Assembly: GCA_021797735.1 (NCBI GenBank)
Contig: JAJZZE010000021.1
Coordinates: 1 to 64,000 of the forward strand
Length of the DNA stretch: 64,000 nucleotides
From: Thermoplasmata archaeon
GTDB taxonomy: Archaea > Thermoplasmatota > Thermoplasmata > Thermoplasmatales > Thermoplasmataceae
Direction of reading: 5' to 3'
Within the stretch, counting starts at the first letter, position 1, and the number at the start of each line of letters is the position of its first letter. A program made the position numbers and the translations under genes. Positions 1-9,600 of the stretch are shown here, in pieces. The notes under the pieces were generated by a model that was not told where the DNA came from, did not search any database, and worked only from the letters and a program-made list of their open reading frames with translations.

Positions 1-352
1 TTATATTAGAATTGTTATAGTACTGCACTAAATAATTTGTACTGTTTGTTTTTATATAGTTTGATTTATATGATGTAATATTATTATTCTTAACATTATT
101 CTTATATGAATATATGTTATTTATTGATGTTTTATTGATACTGTTAAAATTTATACCTCCCTTCTTTGATACAGCATAATTGTGCATGAATGTGATGTTA
201 CCTATTTTTACATATTTATCTGTATCATTATTAGAAATAGCTCTCTCATCTATACGATTAATATTATTTAATGGTGCGGTATTAAAAGACATCATGATAA
301 ACATTGTAACTACTAAAATGGCTATGGCTATTATTATATTATTCTTATTCAT
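1..352 (-). CDS. Asn-rich secreted or membrane-anchored protein, C-terminus outside window
   Basis: An open frame starts at the ATG at 352 and runs off the left edge, giving about 117 codons without a stop. The first residues (MNKNN) are followed by a hydrophobic stretch of about 18 residues (IIIAIAILVVTMFIMM), which looks like a signal peptide or membrane anchor. The rest is very rich in Asn, Ser, Thr, Tyr and Lys, typical of exported proteins of acidophilic archaea. No family was recognised. The start codon directly abuts a pentanucleotide repeat that occupies the 5' leader or promoter. Function unknown; that the frame is coding is likely because of the clean signal-like N-terminus. Confidence 0.6.
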   Translation of the reverse strand, partial: MNKNNIIIAIAILVVTMFIMMSFNTAPLNNINRIDERAISNNDTDKYVKIGNITFMHNYAVSKKGGINFNSINKTSINNIYSYKNNVKNNNITSYKSNYIKTNSTNYLVQYYNNSNI

Positions 353-385
353 AATATAATATAATATAATATAATATAATATAAT
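351..385. repeat. Seven tandem copies of ATAAT
   Basis: Seven perfect head-to-tail copies of the 5-mer ATAAT end at the start codon of the leftward secreted-protein gene, overlapping its ATG by two bases. On the coding (minus) strand the unit reads ATTAT, so the repeat sits where the TATA box, transcription start or ribosome site should lie. Tracts of this kind can change length by slippage. A regulatory effect is inference only. Confidence 0.85.
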
Positions 386-599
386 ATATAAATATTGCTA
401 TGCATTTAATAATAAATATTATCATGAATTGAATTTCTATTTAAAGATAATAGTAATATACATAAATTACTAAAGAATTGACATTACAGCTCATTATAAA
501 CATTTTTGTTGCATTGAATCCCATTGATCATCTATTAAACCATTTTCTGTGAATATGTTAAGTATGGTTTGCTTAGTAATCAACTAAAACAATAAAAGA

Positions 600-609
600 T
601 TTTTAAATT
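600..609 (+). promoter_or_regulatory. TATA box of the acylphosphatase gene
   Basis: The stretch TTTTTAAATT is centred about 25 bases before the ATG at 629, the spacing expected if transcription starts at or next to the start codon (leaderless mRNA). No ribosome binding site is visible between box and ATG, which agrees with that reading. Confidence 0.5.
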
Positions 610-628
610 ATATGACAATTATGTACTT

Positions 629-895
629 ATGGTTACAGAGCACATTATATTTTACGGTTTTGTTCAGGGTATTGGCTTTAGATCGCATGTTAGGGATAAG
701 GCGGTGAAATTAAATATAACAGGCTGGGTAAAAAATCTTGATGACGGATCAGTAGAGGCAGTTTTCTCAGGTGATGATAGTAATATGGGCATTTTAGTAA
801 ACTACTGTTTAAAAATTCCCCTATCAAAAGTAGAAAAATACGATGTGAGAGAAATAGAATCTGACAGCTATGAAACCTTTGAAATTAAATATTAG
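629..895 (+). CDS. acyP: Acylphosphatase
   Basis: Small cytoplasmic enzyme (88 residues, normal for the family) that hydrolyses carboxyl-phosphate bonds of acyl phosphates. The family signature is clear near the N-terminus: YGFVQGIGFRSHV at residues 9-21, containing the phosphate-binding loop and the catalytic Arg, followed by GWVKNLDDGSVEAVFSG at about 32-48 with the conserved Asn of the second signature. The ATG at 629 is chosen because a TATA-like box lies 25 bases upstream, suggesting a leaderless transcript. It is monocistronic, facing away from the repeat-flanked secreted-protein gene. Confidence 0.93.
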   Translation: MVTEHIIFYGFVQGIGFRSHVRDKAVKLNITGWVKNLDDGSVEAVFSGDDSNMGILVNYCLKIPLSKVEKYDVREIESDSYETFEIKY

Positions 896-931
896 ATAAT
901 TTTTTATATTAATATTTGTTTATATAAATCT

Positions 932-1267
932 ATGAAAAAATCACATCAGAGAATAATGGCAGTAGCATTTATAATAATTATTCTAATAGCATTATATGGC
1001 ATATTGCCATTAACATTGAATACCAGTACAATATCTATGCATGATAATAAATCATATTATGTTTATGGTAATATTACAAATGTTATAACAATTAACAATA
1101 GAAGTTACATGAGAGTAGACGATTACGGGAAAAATATATTTGTTGCATATAACGGGTCGGTACCCTCAGTAGGGTCGTATGTGCTGGTTCACGGTAAATA
1201 CGAATCGTCTATTTTTGGTCCAACAATACAGGCAAATTCGGTTACGAAATGGTACTACACATTTTAA
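932..1267 (+). CDS. Membrane-anchored small OB-fold-like protein
   Basis: 111 residues. Residues 8-28 form one strongly hydrophobic helix (AVAFIIIILIALYGILPL), a membrane anchor or uncleaved signal. The remaining roughly 75 residues alternate short beta-type segments (YYVYGNITNV, SYMRVDDYGKNIFVAY, VGSYVLVHGKY, IQANSVTKW) in the order usual for a small OB-fold barrel like those in periplasmic tRNA-anti/CcmE-type domains. This is inference from pattern; no active-site residues can be named. A TATA-like stretch (TTTTTTATATTAA) lies about 30 bases upstream. Its 3' end overlaps the convergent ilvA gene by four bases. Confidence 0.6.
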   Translation: MKKSHQRIMAVAFIIIILIALYGILPLTLNTSTISMHDNKSYYVYGNITNVITINNRSYMRVDDYGKNIFVAYNGSVPSVGSYVLVHGKYESSIFGPTIQANSVTKWYYTF

Positions 1268-2469
1268 TTTACAATATTATATTTATAACCGAGTTCATCT
1301 AAATTTTTCAATAATTTATTTATTCTTGACTTATCCAGTACATTTACTGTAAATAATAGATTCTGATATCCTATAGGTGTATTTTTATTTAAATTATCAA
1401 CCTCAGCATGATATATATTTGCTCCGGACTTAGATATTGCATTGACTATCTTTATCATTGTTCCCGGGTGATCCGGTAGATTAAATTCAATTCTCAACAA
1501 TTTATCCTCCATTTCAAGTGATTTGTAAATAATATTGGATAGAAGTAAAAAGTTTATATTTCCACCGGATAAAACTATTGCAATCTTTTTATGACTTACA
1601 TTAATTTTATTTTCCATCATTGCGGCAAGGCCAGTGGCACCTGAAGGCTCCACCAGGATTTTTTCCCTTTCAAGGAGTTTAAAGAGTGCATATGCTATAT
1701 TTTCATCTGTGACGGTAACAATATCATCAACATACCGTTTTACCATTTCATAGGTAATGTTTCCAGGATATTTTACGGCAATGCCATCAGCTATGGTATC
1801 GTTGCTTGTGTATGGAACTATTCTGCCATTTTTTATAGATAATTCCATTGAATTAGCCTTTTCTGATTCAACCCCGATTATCCTTACATCCTTTTTTATA
1901 CTTTTTGCTGCAAAGGATATTCCGGATATTAAACCACCACCACCTATAGGAACGATAATTATATCAGGATTTATATCCTCCATAATTTCCAGCCCGATTG
2001 TTCCCTGGCCTGTAATAACATCATAATCATTATATGCCTCAATAAATGTTCTTTTTTCCCTTACAGATAGTTTTACTGCATATTCATGTGATTCATCATA
2101 ACTATTGCCCTTTAATATGACTGTTCCGCCATAAAACTGCACGGCATTCACCTTCGCAGGTGGTGTATTTTCAGGCATCACTATCTTTGCATTTACATTA
2201 TAATACGAGGCTGCAAATGCAACTCCCTGGGCATGGTTTCCGGCACTTGCAGTTATTACACCCTGGAATTTTTCCTCGTTACTTAGTTTCGAAAATTTAA
2301 TTATGGCACCCCGGGATTTGAAGGACCCTGTTTTCTGGAAATTCTCCATTTTGAAATAGATATCATTACTGAACATATCACTGAATGTTTTTGAATGGAA
2401 TACCGGTGTCCTGTGCAATTTTTCCACTATAATTTTTTCTGCATCGACAATATCATCATATTTTAACAT
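1264..2469 (-). CDS. ilvA: Threonine ammonia-lyase (threonine dehydratase) with ACT domain
   Basis: PLP enzyme converting L-threonine to 2-oxobutanoate and ammonia, the first committed step to isoleucine or a catabolic route. 401 residues, the length of the short (TdcB/IlvA-like) archaeal form. The PLP lysine lies in [12 protein letters not shown] (around residue 50); [10 protein letters not shown] (about 76-85) and GGGGLISG (about 177-184) are substrate and phosphate loops. The last 75 residues ([19 protein letters not shown] onwards) form one ACT regulatory domain, pointing to allosteric control by an amino acid. Convergent with the upstream OB-fold gene. Ser and other PLP fold II dehydratases are the alternative, but the ACT tail favours threonine. 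Confidence 0.9.
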   Translation of the reverse strand: MLKYDDIVDAEKIIVEKLHRTPVFHSKTFSDMFSNDIYFKMENFQKTGSFKSRGAIIKFSKLSNEEKFQGVITASAGNHAQGVAFAASYYNVNAKIVMPENTPPAKVNAVQFYGGTVILKGNSYDESHEYAVKLSVREKRTFIEAYNDYDVITGQGTIGLEIMEDINPDIIIVPIGGGGLISGISFAAKSIKKDVRIIGVESEKANSMELSIKNGRIVPYTSNDTIADGIAVKYPGNITYEMVKRYVDDIVTVTDENIAYALFKLLEREKILVEPSGATGLAAMMENKINVSHKKIAIVLSGGNINFLLLSNIIYKSLEMEDKLLRIEFNLPDHPGTMIKIVNAISKSGANIYHAEVDNLNKNTPIGYQNLLFTVNVLDKSRINKLLKNLDELGYKYNIVN

Positions 2470-2860
2470 AACATGTGATAAAATTTATGCATAAATATTC
2501 TTTTATGTGGATTTTACTATGCTCGTCTAAATAGCATATACATTAAATATTCTGTATAGTTTCATCAGACGGTTACTCAAAATCCACGAAACAAAAGTTT
2601 TCCGAATATTGTTACTGCACCCGATGAATGATTAAATAATATTCTGATAAATATGGAAACACCGCCTGTTAATATATTCCATATTAGTGAATTACTGGAT
2701 TCTCAACTGTTTATACTGAAATTACCTGTGAAAATTATTCCGATTAAAATAAATTCAATAAATTCTCTCTGGCGGTGTATAATGCTAGTTTCATTGCAAC
2801 GAGGCTATACAAATATGAAATAATTAAATGTAATGATTAGATTACAATTATGTAATGAAA
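2470..2860. other. Intergenic region between ilvA and decayed vapBC
   Basis: About 390 bases with stops in all frames and no recognisable gene. The left end should carry the leftward ilvA promoter; the right end has an AT-rich stretch (AATTAAATG near 2822-2830) about 30 bases before the ancestral vapB start. Nothing else could be supported. Confidence 0.5.
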
Positions 2861-3084
2861 ATGATAGAAATAGGAAAAGTCACTTCAAAGGGGCAGATAA
2901 CTATACCAAAAAAATACGTGATATGCTAGGTGTTTCGGGTGGAGATAAAATACTTTTTGAAAACATTGATGGAAACATAGTATTAAAAAAAGCAGAATAT
3001 AGGGATATGATTTCAATTCTGGATCAAATCAAACCAATGAAAAAGAGTACAATAAAACTAACTAATGGATTAAGGAATGAGTAG
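2861..3084 (+). pseudogene. VapB-type AbrB-family antitoxin, frameshifted
   Basis: From the ATG at 2861 the frame reads MIEIGKVTSKGQITIPKK, the classic N-terminus of an AbrB/SpoVT swapped-hairpin DNA-binding antitoxin. It then stops after a run of seven A (2908-2914). The next frame continues the same family exactly (IRDMLGVSGGDKILFE, then GNIVLKK) down to the TAG at 3082-3084. One extra A in the tract would restore a 74-residue protein. Read without the shift, a longer frame from 2833 hides this, because its first part is not antitoxin-like. The neighbouring toxin is also degraded, so a true pseudogene is more likely than a sequencing error, but a homopolymer error or slippage cannot be excluded. 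Confidence 0.8.
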
Positions 3085-3302
3085 GATTAGAAATATTATT
3101 CTTTTACTTGACTATGCCTGTTATCGTTATTTCTGAAATATTAATGGGATTTTACATTGAAAAGAATAATAAAGATGTCGAACAATTTATCTCTGCTATA
3201 ACAAAAAATGAAAACGTGAGCACAATCCCATTTTCACTGGATATTGCAATCCGTTCAGCAGGGGTTAGATCACAAATTTTTAAAATTATGACAATCCTGT
3301 GA
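3077..3302 (+). pseudogene. VapC-type PIN-domain toxin remnant
   Basis: The ATG at 3077 overlaps the end of the vapB remnant and reads MSRIRNIILLLD, the start of a PIN-domain ribonuclease (first strand and first acidic residue). The frame then stops. A second frame from about 3114 reads MPVIVISEILMGFY and later IAIRSAGVRSQ, the middle of a PIN domain. About 30 residues between these two parts are missing, and the C-terminal third with the remaining acidic residues is absent; the frame ends at 3302 inside the convergent fhs gene. The toxin is therefore dead. Coupled placement with vapB is the normal vapBC layout. Confidence 0.7.
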
Positions 3303-4899
3303 TGTTACCGTCATTATCAATGTCAATATTTTCCGCAGCCGGTTTTTTCGGTAATCCCGGCATGGTCATGATATTACCCAGAACCGGGACAATAAATTTC
3401 GATCCGGAGTTAATATTTATATTATTCACGGTTACCGTGAAATGATCTGGGGCATTCAGTAATTTCGGGTTATCACTCAGTGAGGACTGTGTTTTTGCCA
3501 TACAGACATAGAAATTATTGAAGTTATATTTATCAATGATCTTCAGTGTCTTTTCTGCGTCACCCGAAAATTTTACATCGCTGGCCCTGTAGACATTTTT
3601 TGCTATTTTTATAATTTTTGTTCTGATATCATCGTTGATGTCATAGGTGTACTTTATTTTATTTTCCGTTATATTTTTCATAACCTTCTCTGCAAGGTCA
3701 ATACCACCATCACCACCCCTGGAATATACCTCTGATATTGAATATATAATATTCGCCCTGTCCAGTTCACCTGAAACAAATTTTAATTCTTCACCGGTAT
3801 CCGTAGTATGCCTGTTTATGGCTATTACAGGGTTTATCCCAAAATCACGTACAATTTCAATATGCCTGTATAAATTGTCCATGCCGTTTTTCAGGGCATT
3901 CATATCAGCACTATCAATATTTTTTGCACCTCCATGGTATTTCAGTGCACGCAATGTTGCGACGATCACAACAGCATCCACATTTAATTTTGATTCCCTG
4001 GTAAATATATTCATGAATTTTTCAAAGCCAAGATCTGATCCGAAACCCGCCTCGGTAATTAAATAATCGAATAGCTTTAATCCAATATAATCACCGGTGA
4101 TGCTGGATGTCCCATGTGCAATATTTCCGAAGGGCCCGGTATGTATTATTGCCGGAACATTTTCTGATGTCTGGACAATATTGGGCTTCATGGCATCAGA
4201 CAGGAGCGCAGCCATTGCCCCACCAGCATTTAAATCTCCAGCAAATACAGGTTTTCCATCATATGTATACCCTATAAGTATGTTTTTTAACCTGTTTTTT
4301 AAATCCGCATAATTCACCGAAAGGGCCATGATTGCCATTATTTCAGATGCGGCGGTAATCACATAATTATCATTCATCAAAATACCATTATTTCTATCTC
4401 CATTGCCAACAATTATGGATCTCAATGACCGGTCGTCCATATCAACATTTCTCGGAAAAACCACTCTCTTTGGATCTATATTCAATTTATTGCCGTGGAA
4501 TATGTGGTTATTTATCATTGCAGATAACAGGTTATGTGCTGCGGAAATTGCCGGGAAATCCCCGGTAAATATTAAATTGATTTTATCATATGGTTCAACG
4601 GTAGATTTTCCACCACCGGTTGCACCGCCCTTAACACCAAAGCATGGTCCAAGTGAGGGTTCCCTTATTGCAATGCCGGCATTTTTATTCAATTTTCTCA
4701 TGGCATTGCCCAGCCCTATTGCCGTTGTTGTTTTTCCCTCACCGGCAGGTGTTGGTGTCATTGCAGTCATTAATATTAATTTGCCATTTTTGTTTTTATT
4801 ATTTAATAATTTTAAATCAAGTTTTGCAATATATTTTCCATAATTTTCATAATCCTTTACATTGATATCTGCCAGAATTTCATCTATGTTTTTTAACAT
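3286..4899 (-). CDS. fhs: Formate--tetrahydrofolate ligase
   Basis: Cytoplasmic ATP-dependent enzyme joining formate to tetrahydrofolate to make 10-formyl-THF. 537 residues against about 555 in bacterial homologues. The FTHFS P-loop TPTPAGEGKTTT lies at about residues 49-60, followed by the conserved REPSLGPCFGVKGGATGGG region. The C-terminal PGLPKKPAAENI block is also typical. The gene is last in a leftward cluster after the formiminotransferase and cyclodeaminase genes (34-base gap), so its product likely feeds the same folate pool for purine synthesis. Its last 17 bases overlap the vapC remnant on the other strand. Confidence 0.96.
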   Translation of the reverse strand: MLKNIDEILADINVKDYENYGKYIAKLDLKLLNNKNKNGKLILMTAMTPTPAGEGKTTTAIGLGNAMRKLNKNAGIAIREPSLGPCFGVKGGATGGGKSTVEPYDKINLIFTGDFPAISAAHNLLSAMINNHIFHGNKLNIDPKRVVFPRNVDMDDRSLRSIIVGNGDRNNGILMNDNYVITAASEIMAIMALSVNYADLKNRLKNILIGYTYDGKPVFAGDLNAGGAMAALLSDAMKPNIVQTSENVPAIIHTGPFGNIAHGTSSITGDYIGLKLFDYLITEAGFGSDLGFEKFMNIFTRESKLNVDAVVIVATLRALKYHGGAKNIDSADMNALKNGMDNLYRHIEIVRDFGINPVIAINRHTTDTGEELKFVSGELDRANIIYSISEVYSRGGDGGIDLAEKVMKNITENKIKYTYDINDDIRTKIIKIAKNVYRASDVKFSGDAEKTLKIIDKYNFNNFYVCMAKTQSSLSDNPKLLNAPDHFTVTVNNININSGSKFIVPVLGNIMTMPGLPKKPAAENIDIDNDGNITGLS

Positions 4900-4933
4900 A
4901 ATATAGTAATAACCTAAATTTTAATAAATTTTT

Positions 4934-5530
4934 TTATAAGTTTTTTTCAATTTTTTTGATTTTATAAATATAATCATTTACCATCTCGTCAAATAATTTT
5001 ATCTTCAGTTTCTCATTATTTTTAAACTCATCCCCACTGTAAAACTTCAAATTTACCCTTATATTGCTAATTGATGTGTTGAATGAAGCATATGACATAT
5101 ATACTGATGATATGTTATCTGAGATCAGGTTCTTATTTCCCCTTACTGACAGAAAGTATGCATTTTTAATATTTATAAATGATATATTTGCTATTTTCCA
5201 TGATATTATTATACTATTTTTTATTGCAGTATTTATTTTCTCTATCCTATCAGGATCATTTTTATCCGTTTTAAATGCGTTCATTATAGCCATAAAATGA
5301 TTTTCATCTTCCGTCATTAAGAGTTTTAATTTATCAATATTTTCATTGCTTATCATTATTATACTGTTGTAGTCATCCCTGTATTTTACTAACCCCTTTT
5401 TATCAACTGAAAGCAATGATGCCATGGAATTCAGGGATGCAGAAAACATCGAAGTTATTGCAGAGGCAGATCCACCCCCGGGTGTTGGTGAAGAACTTTT
5501 TAATTTATCTATATATTCATTTATATCCAT
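4934..5530 (-). CDS. fchA: Formimidoyl-THF cyclodeaminase / methenyl-THF cyclohydrolase family protein
   Basis: 198-residue all-helical protein of the cyclodeaminase/cyclohydrolase family (FTCD C-terminal domain). The diagnostic N-terminal motif SSSPTPGGGSASA is at residues 12-24. The reaction is conversion of 5-formimino-THF to 5,10-methenyl-THF with release of ammonia, or cyclohydrolase action. Its start overlaps the end of the formiminotransferase gene by 14 bases, so the two are translationally coupled and act in sequence, as two halves of what is one bifunctional protein in animals. The symbol is by family; the exact activity is inferred from the neighbour. Confidence 0.85.
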   Translation of the reverse strand: MDINEYIDKLKSSSPTPGGGSASAITSMFSASLNSMASLLSVDKKGLVKYRDDYNSIIMISNENIDKLKLLMTEDENHFMAIMNAFKTDKNDPDRIEKINTAIKNSIIISWKIANISFINIKNAYFLSVRGNKNLISDNISSVYMSYASFNTSISNIRVNLKFYSGDEFKNNEKLKIKLFDEMVNDYIYKIKKIEKNL

Positions 5531-6416
5531 TATTAGTTAATATATTATATTCTAAAACTTTTTTGCTATTCAGATTAGACCTTATATAATAATTTAGGGT
5601 GGCGGTAATGGCATCCTCCGGCAATAATCCTATTATTTCGGATTTCACTACTGAAACATTATATTTCTTTGCCTCCATTGCTATGAATTCGTATACCCTG
5701 TATAATGGATTCTTTTTATAATCAGTAATATTCATTGATATCTGTATCATATTCTCACTTTCAATGAACAATGATAGTGACCTTACATATCTTAATCCAC
5801 CATTCCTGTATCTTATTGACCTGGCTATTTCATTACCTGTATTTTTATTATCCGTATTCAGGTATATATTATATGCAATTAAAAAATCCCTGGCACCGAC
5901 AAGTAATGCACCGGCTTTACCAACACTCAATGGCCCGTAATCAGGTTTATATTTCATATCGGTTATATGCAGTTTTAAATCCTCATACTGAAACTTCATA
6001 TTCCTTATATATGAAATCTCTCTTCTATTTTTACTATTTGCGGATTTACCGTATAAATATACAGGTATTTCCAGTTCATTTCCTATTTTTTCACCAATAA
6101 TTTTTGATATTTCTAGGGCATCATCCATGGTTGAATCAAACAGGGGTATAACGGGCAAAACATCTGTTGCACCAATTCTTGGATGTAAACCTCTGTGTAA
6201 ATCCATATCAATTAATTCTGATGCCTTTTTTACCATACTGTACAATAAATCTATTACATTTTTACTGCAGATAAAGGTTATGACGCTTCTGTTATGGTTT
6301 ATATCCACATTTATATCCAGTATATTTCCACCATATTTTTTTATTTCATCCGATAATTTATTTATAACATTTTTATCTGAGGTACTGAAATTCGGGACTA
6401 TCTCAAACATTTTCAT
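5517..6416 (-). CDS. ftcD: Glutamate formimidoyltransferase
   Basis: 299 residues. Transfers the formimino group of N-formimino-L-glutamate to THF in histidine breakdown. Family hallmarks: EIVPNFSTSD at the N-terminus, DINHNRSVITF near residue 43, and HRGLHPRIGATDVLPVIPLF near residue 80, containing the catalytic His and folate-binding residues. First gene of the leftward cluster with fchA and fhs. No histidine ammonia-lyase or urocanase gene lies in this window, so the source of formiminoglutamate must be encoded elsewhere. A second Met is at codon 3; either start is possible. Confidence 0.92.
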   Translation of the reverse strand: MKMFEIVPNFSTSDKNVINKLSDEIKKYGGNILDINVDINHNRSVITFICSKNVIDLLYSMVKKASELIDMDLHRGLHPRIGATDVLPVIPLFDSTMDDALEISKIIGEKIGNELEIPVYLYGKSANSKNRREISYIRNMKFQYEDLKLHITDMKYKPDYGPLSVGKAGALLVGARDFLIAYNIYLNTDNKNTGNEIARSIRYRNGGLRYVRSLSLFIESENMIQISMNITDYKKNPLYRVYEFIAMEAKKYNVSVVKSEIIGLLPEDAITATLNYYIRSNLNSKKVLEYNILTNNGYK

Positions 6417-6588
6417 TGTAATATATTATTAATGGATATAAAAACAAATATTTAATGTACCTATATATATAATTATAATATATTTAGATGCATTTATTAT
6501 CTATTTAGGTAAAGAATATGATAATATTACAGGTAACTTACTGCTGATAAGTGGATACAAACATGATAAAATATTGAGTCAAGAAAAA

Positions 6589-6596
6589 TTTTAAAT
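6589..6596 (+). promoter_or_regulatory. TATA box of the ribonucleotide reductase gene
   Basis: TTTTAAAT lies about 28 bases before 6620, giving a predicted short leader. A GGTG ribosome-binding element at 6627-6630 then precedes the ATG at 6635, which is why that start is preferred over the in-frame TTG at 6623. Confidence 0.4.
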
Positions 6597-6634
6597 CCTT
6601 TTAAGTTCTATTCTTTTTACTCTTGTGGTGTAAC

Positions 6635-9600
6635 ATGATAACAACAATAAAAAACGTTATAAAAAGGGACGGATCGAAGGTTCCGTTCGATAAAACCAAA
6701 ATTGTAATGGCAATATATAAGGCTATGCTATCGGTAAAAACAGGCTCTATGGAGGATGCAAACAAATTTGCAGATCTTGTTCTTGGCGAAATGGAGAAAA
6801 CAAGTAAGGAACCAAACGTTGAGCTGATACAGGATACAGTGGAAAATGTCCTTATGACAGAAAAAATTGATCATAAATCATATGTACCTGTTGCAAAGGC
6901 ATATATATTATACAGGGAGAAAAGGAAAACAATAAGGGAAGAAAAGCAGTTAATAGGTGTAAACGATGATTTAAAATTAACTGTAAACGCAGTAAAAGTT
7001 TTAGAATCCAGATATCTATTCAAGGATTCAGAGGGTAAAATTATAGAAACTCCGAAGCAGATGTTTCACAGGGTTGCTGTCCATCTTGGTGTAATACAGG
7101 GACTGTACGATTACATAAATTATCAGAAAAATAAAAAAGTAAATAATAACGGTGAAGTATATGCATCTGTATCGAAGACAGAGATAGAAGAATTAAAAAG
7201 GGCATTCAGTGAATTAAAAAAAGAGTATGAAATTAAGGGTACATTTGATGACTTCATGGACTTTTTACAGACCAAAAAAACACTGGTGAATTATTATATA
7301 GATAGATTCGAACATGTCATGTCAAACCTTGAATTCGTTCCAAATTCACCCACATTGATGAATGCCGGCGGTGCCCTTGGACAGCTATCCGCATGTTTTG
7401 TTTTGCCCGTAGATGATAGTATCGATTCCATATTTAATGCCCTGAAGGCAACGGCAGAAATACACAAATCAGGAGGCGGTACCGGATTTTCATTCTCGAG
7501 GTTAAGGGCAAAGGACGATATTGTAGCATCAACAAAAGGTGTTGCCTCAGGCCCGGTATCGTTTATGAGGATATTCGATGTTACAACCGATGTAATAAAA
7601 CAGGGTGGAAAAAGAAGGGGGGCAAATATGGGTATATTGAATTACAACCACCCAGATATAATGGATTTCGTAATGAGCAAGGATTCAGATAATAAGGTAC
7701 TGAGTAATTTCAATATATCTGTGGCTGCTGACGATGATTTTTTTGAGAAACTTGACAATAATGACTATATAGACCTATTAAATCCACGTGATAAAAGGCC
7801 AGTGTCAAAAATCAGGGCCAGTACATTATGGAGTTCCATTATAAACCAGGCATGGAAGACCGGTGATCCAGGAATGATCTTCCTCGACGAGATCAACAAG
7901 AAAAACCCAGTTAAAAACATAGCATATATCGAATCGACAAACCCTTGTGTAACTGGTGATACACTTATATATACAGGTGACGGGATAAGGCGTGCAATTG
8001 ATTTATACAATGAAGGCAATAATTTAGATGTTGTGGTTGATAAAAGAATGACAAACCAAACAATACAGCAATCCACAGCTGTGTTCTGTACAGGCACAAA
8101 ACCTGTAATTAAGGTAACCACAAAGGAAGGATACAGTGTACGTGTAACAGCAGATCACCTTATTTACAGTGATAGTAGGGGCTGGATAAAGGCTGTAGAT
8201 CTTAATGTTGGAGAACCTATAAGAATAATGAATGCACCAGGTGGATTTGGAATTGACGGAAATCTTGAAGCGGGAAGGGTACTTGGCTGGTTAGTCGGTG
8301 ACGGTTATATTAACAATGGAAAAATTAATAAAAGTGCGGTACTTGATTTTTATGCACAGGATAAACCCTTAGCAGAAGATTTTGCGGGCTATGTAAATAA
8401 AATTATAAGGTCATCCAGTAATAATAGGGAATATACAGTTGGTGTTATTAATTCAGAAAGTGTTAACAGAAACACTGTGAAATCTGAAAGGTTGAAGGAA
8501 TTTGCTATTGAGGCTGGTTTAGGCGAGGATAAACTGAAGGTACCAGATACTGTGTTTAGCGGTAATGAAGAGATGCAGAAAGGTTTTATACAGGCCTTAT
8601 TCGAGGCGGATGGAACAGTTTTATTTAACAAAGAGTCGAGGCACGCTTTGAGGCTTACTTCAGTAAGCGAGAGGTTATTACAGGACGTACAGATGCTTTT
8701 GCTTAACTTCGGCATTTATAGCAGAATATACAGAAACAGAAGAAAGGCAGAAATGAGATATTTGCCTGATGCACACGGTAACCCGAAGCTTTATCCTACA
8801 CAGGCATATCACGAGCTTGATGTTAGTGGAGAAAACCTCATTGCTTTTGCGGAGAAAATTAGATTCCTTTCAGATCGGAAAAATGGAAAGGTGAGGGAAG
8901 TTATTGAAAGTTACACTAAAGGAGCACGCAAGACCAAGTGGACTGCAAGAGTAATGTCATTAGAAGATGATGGTGAAGAACAAGTGTTCGATTTAATTGA
9001 GCCAGAAACCCACTCATTTATTGCAAATGGCGTTTTAGTACACAATTGTGGCGAACAACCGTTAATGCCTTACGAATCATGTAATCTTGGCTCAATAAAT
9101 CTATCAAAGTTTGTCGAAAACGGTCAGTTTAATTATGATAGATATAAGGAAGTTATAGATACAGCCACAATATTCCTTGAAAATGTTGTTGATGCAAATA
9201 AATTCCCGGTTGAAAACATAAAAAATATGACAAGGAAGACAAGAAAAATTGGACTGGGGTTAATGGGGTTCGCAGATATGTTAATAAAATTAAAGATACC
9301 GTATAACAGTAATGAAGCCCTTGAAATTGGAGAGCACATCATGAAAATACTAAATGATGAATCACATGCGGAATCACAGAAACTGGCAGAAGAACGTGGA
9401 GTATTTCCGGGGTGGTACGGATCGGAATGGGAAGAAAACGGAATAAAAATGAGGAATTCAACAACAACCACAATAGCACCCACAGGCACAATATCAATAA
9501 TAGCTGGATGCTCATCATCAATAGAGCCATTATTTGCAATAGCATTTGTAAGGCATGTTTTAAACGGCCAGGAATTATTAGAGGTCAACCCATTATTTGA

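Noticed and set aside
2833-3084. Single 83-codon gene starting at ATG 2833
   Set aside because: Its first 25 residues are not antitoxin-like; the other frame from 2861 gives a perfect AbrB N-terminus, so a frameshifted gene explains the data better.
4403-4843. Long open frame on the strand opposite fhs
   Set aside because: Its sequence is only the complement of a strongly conserved enzyme gene and has no family motif; AT-biased third positions leave long shadow frames.
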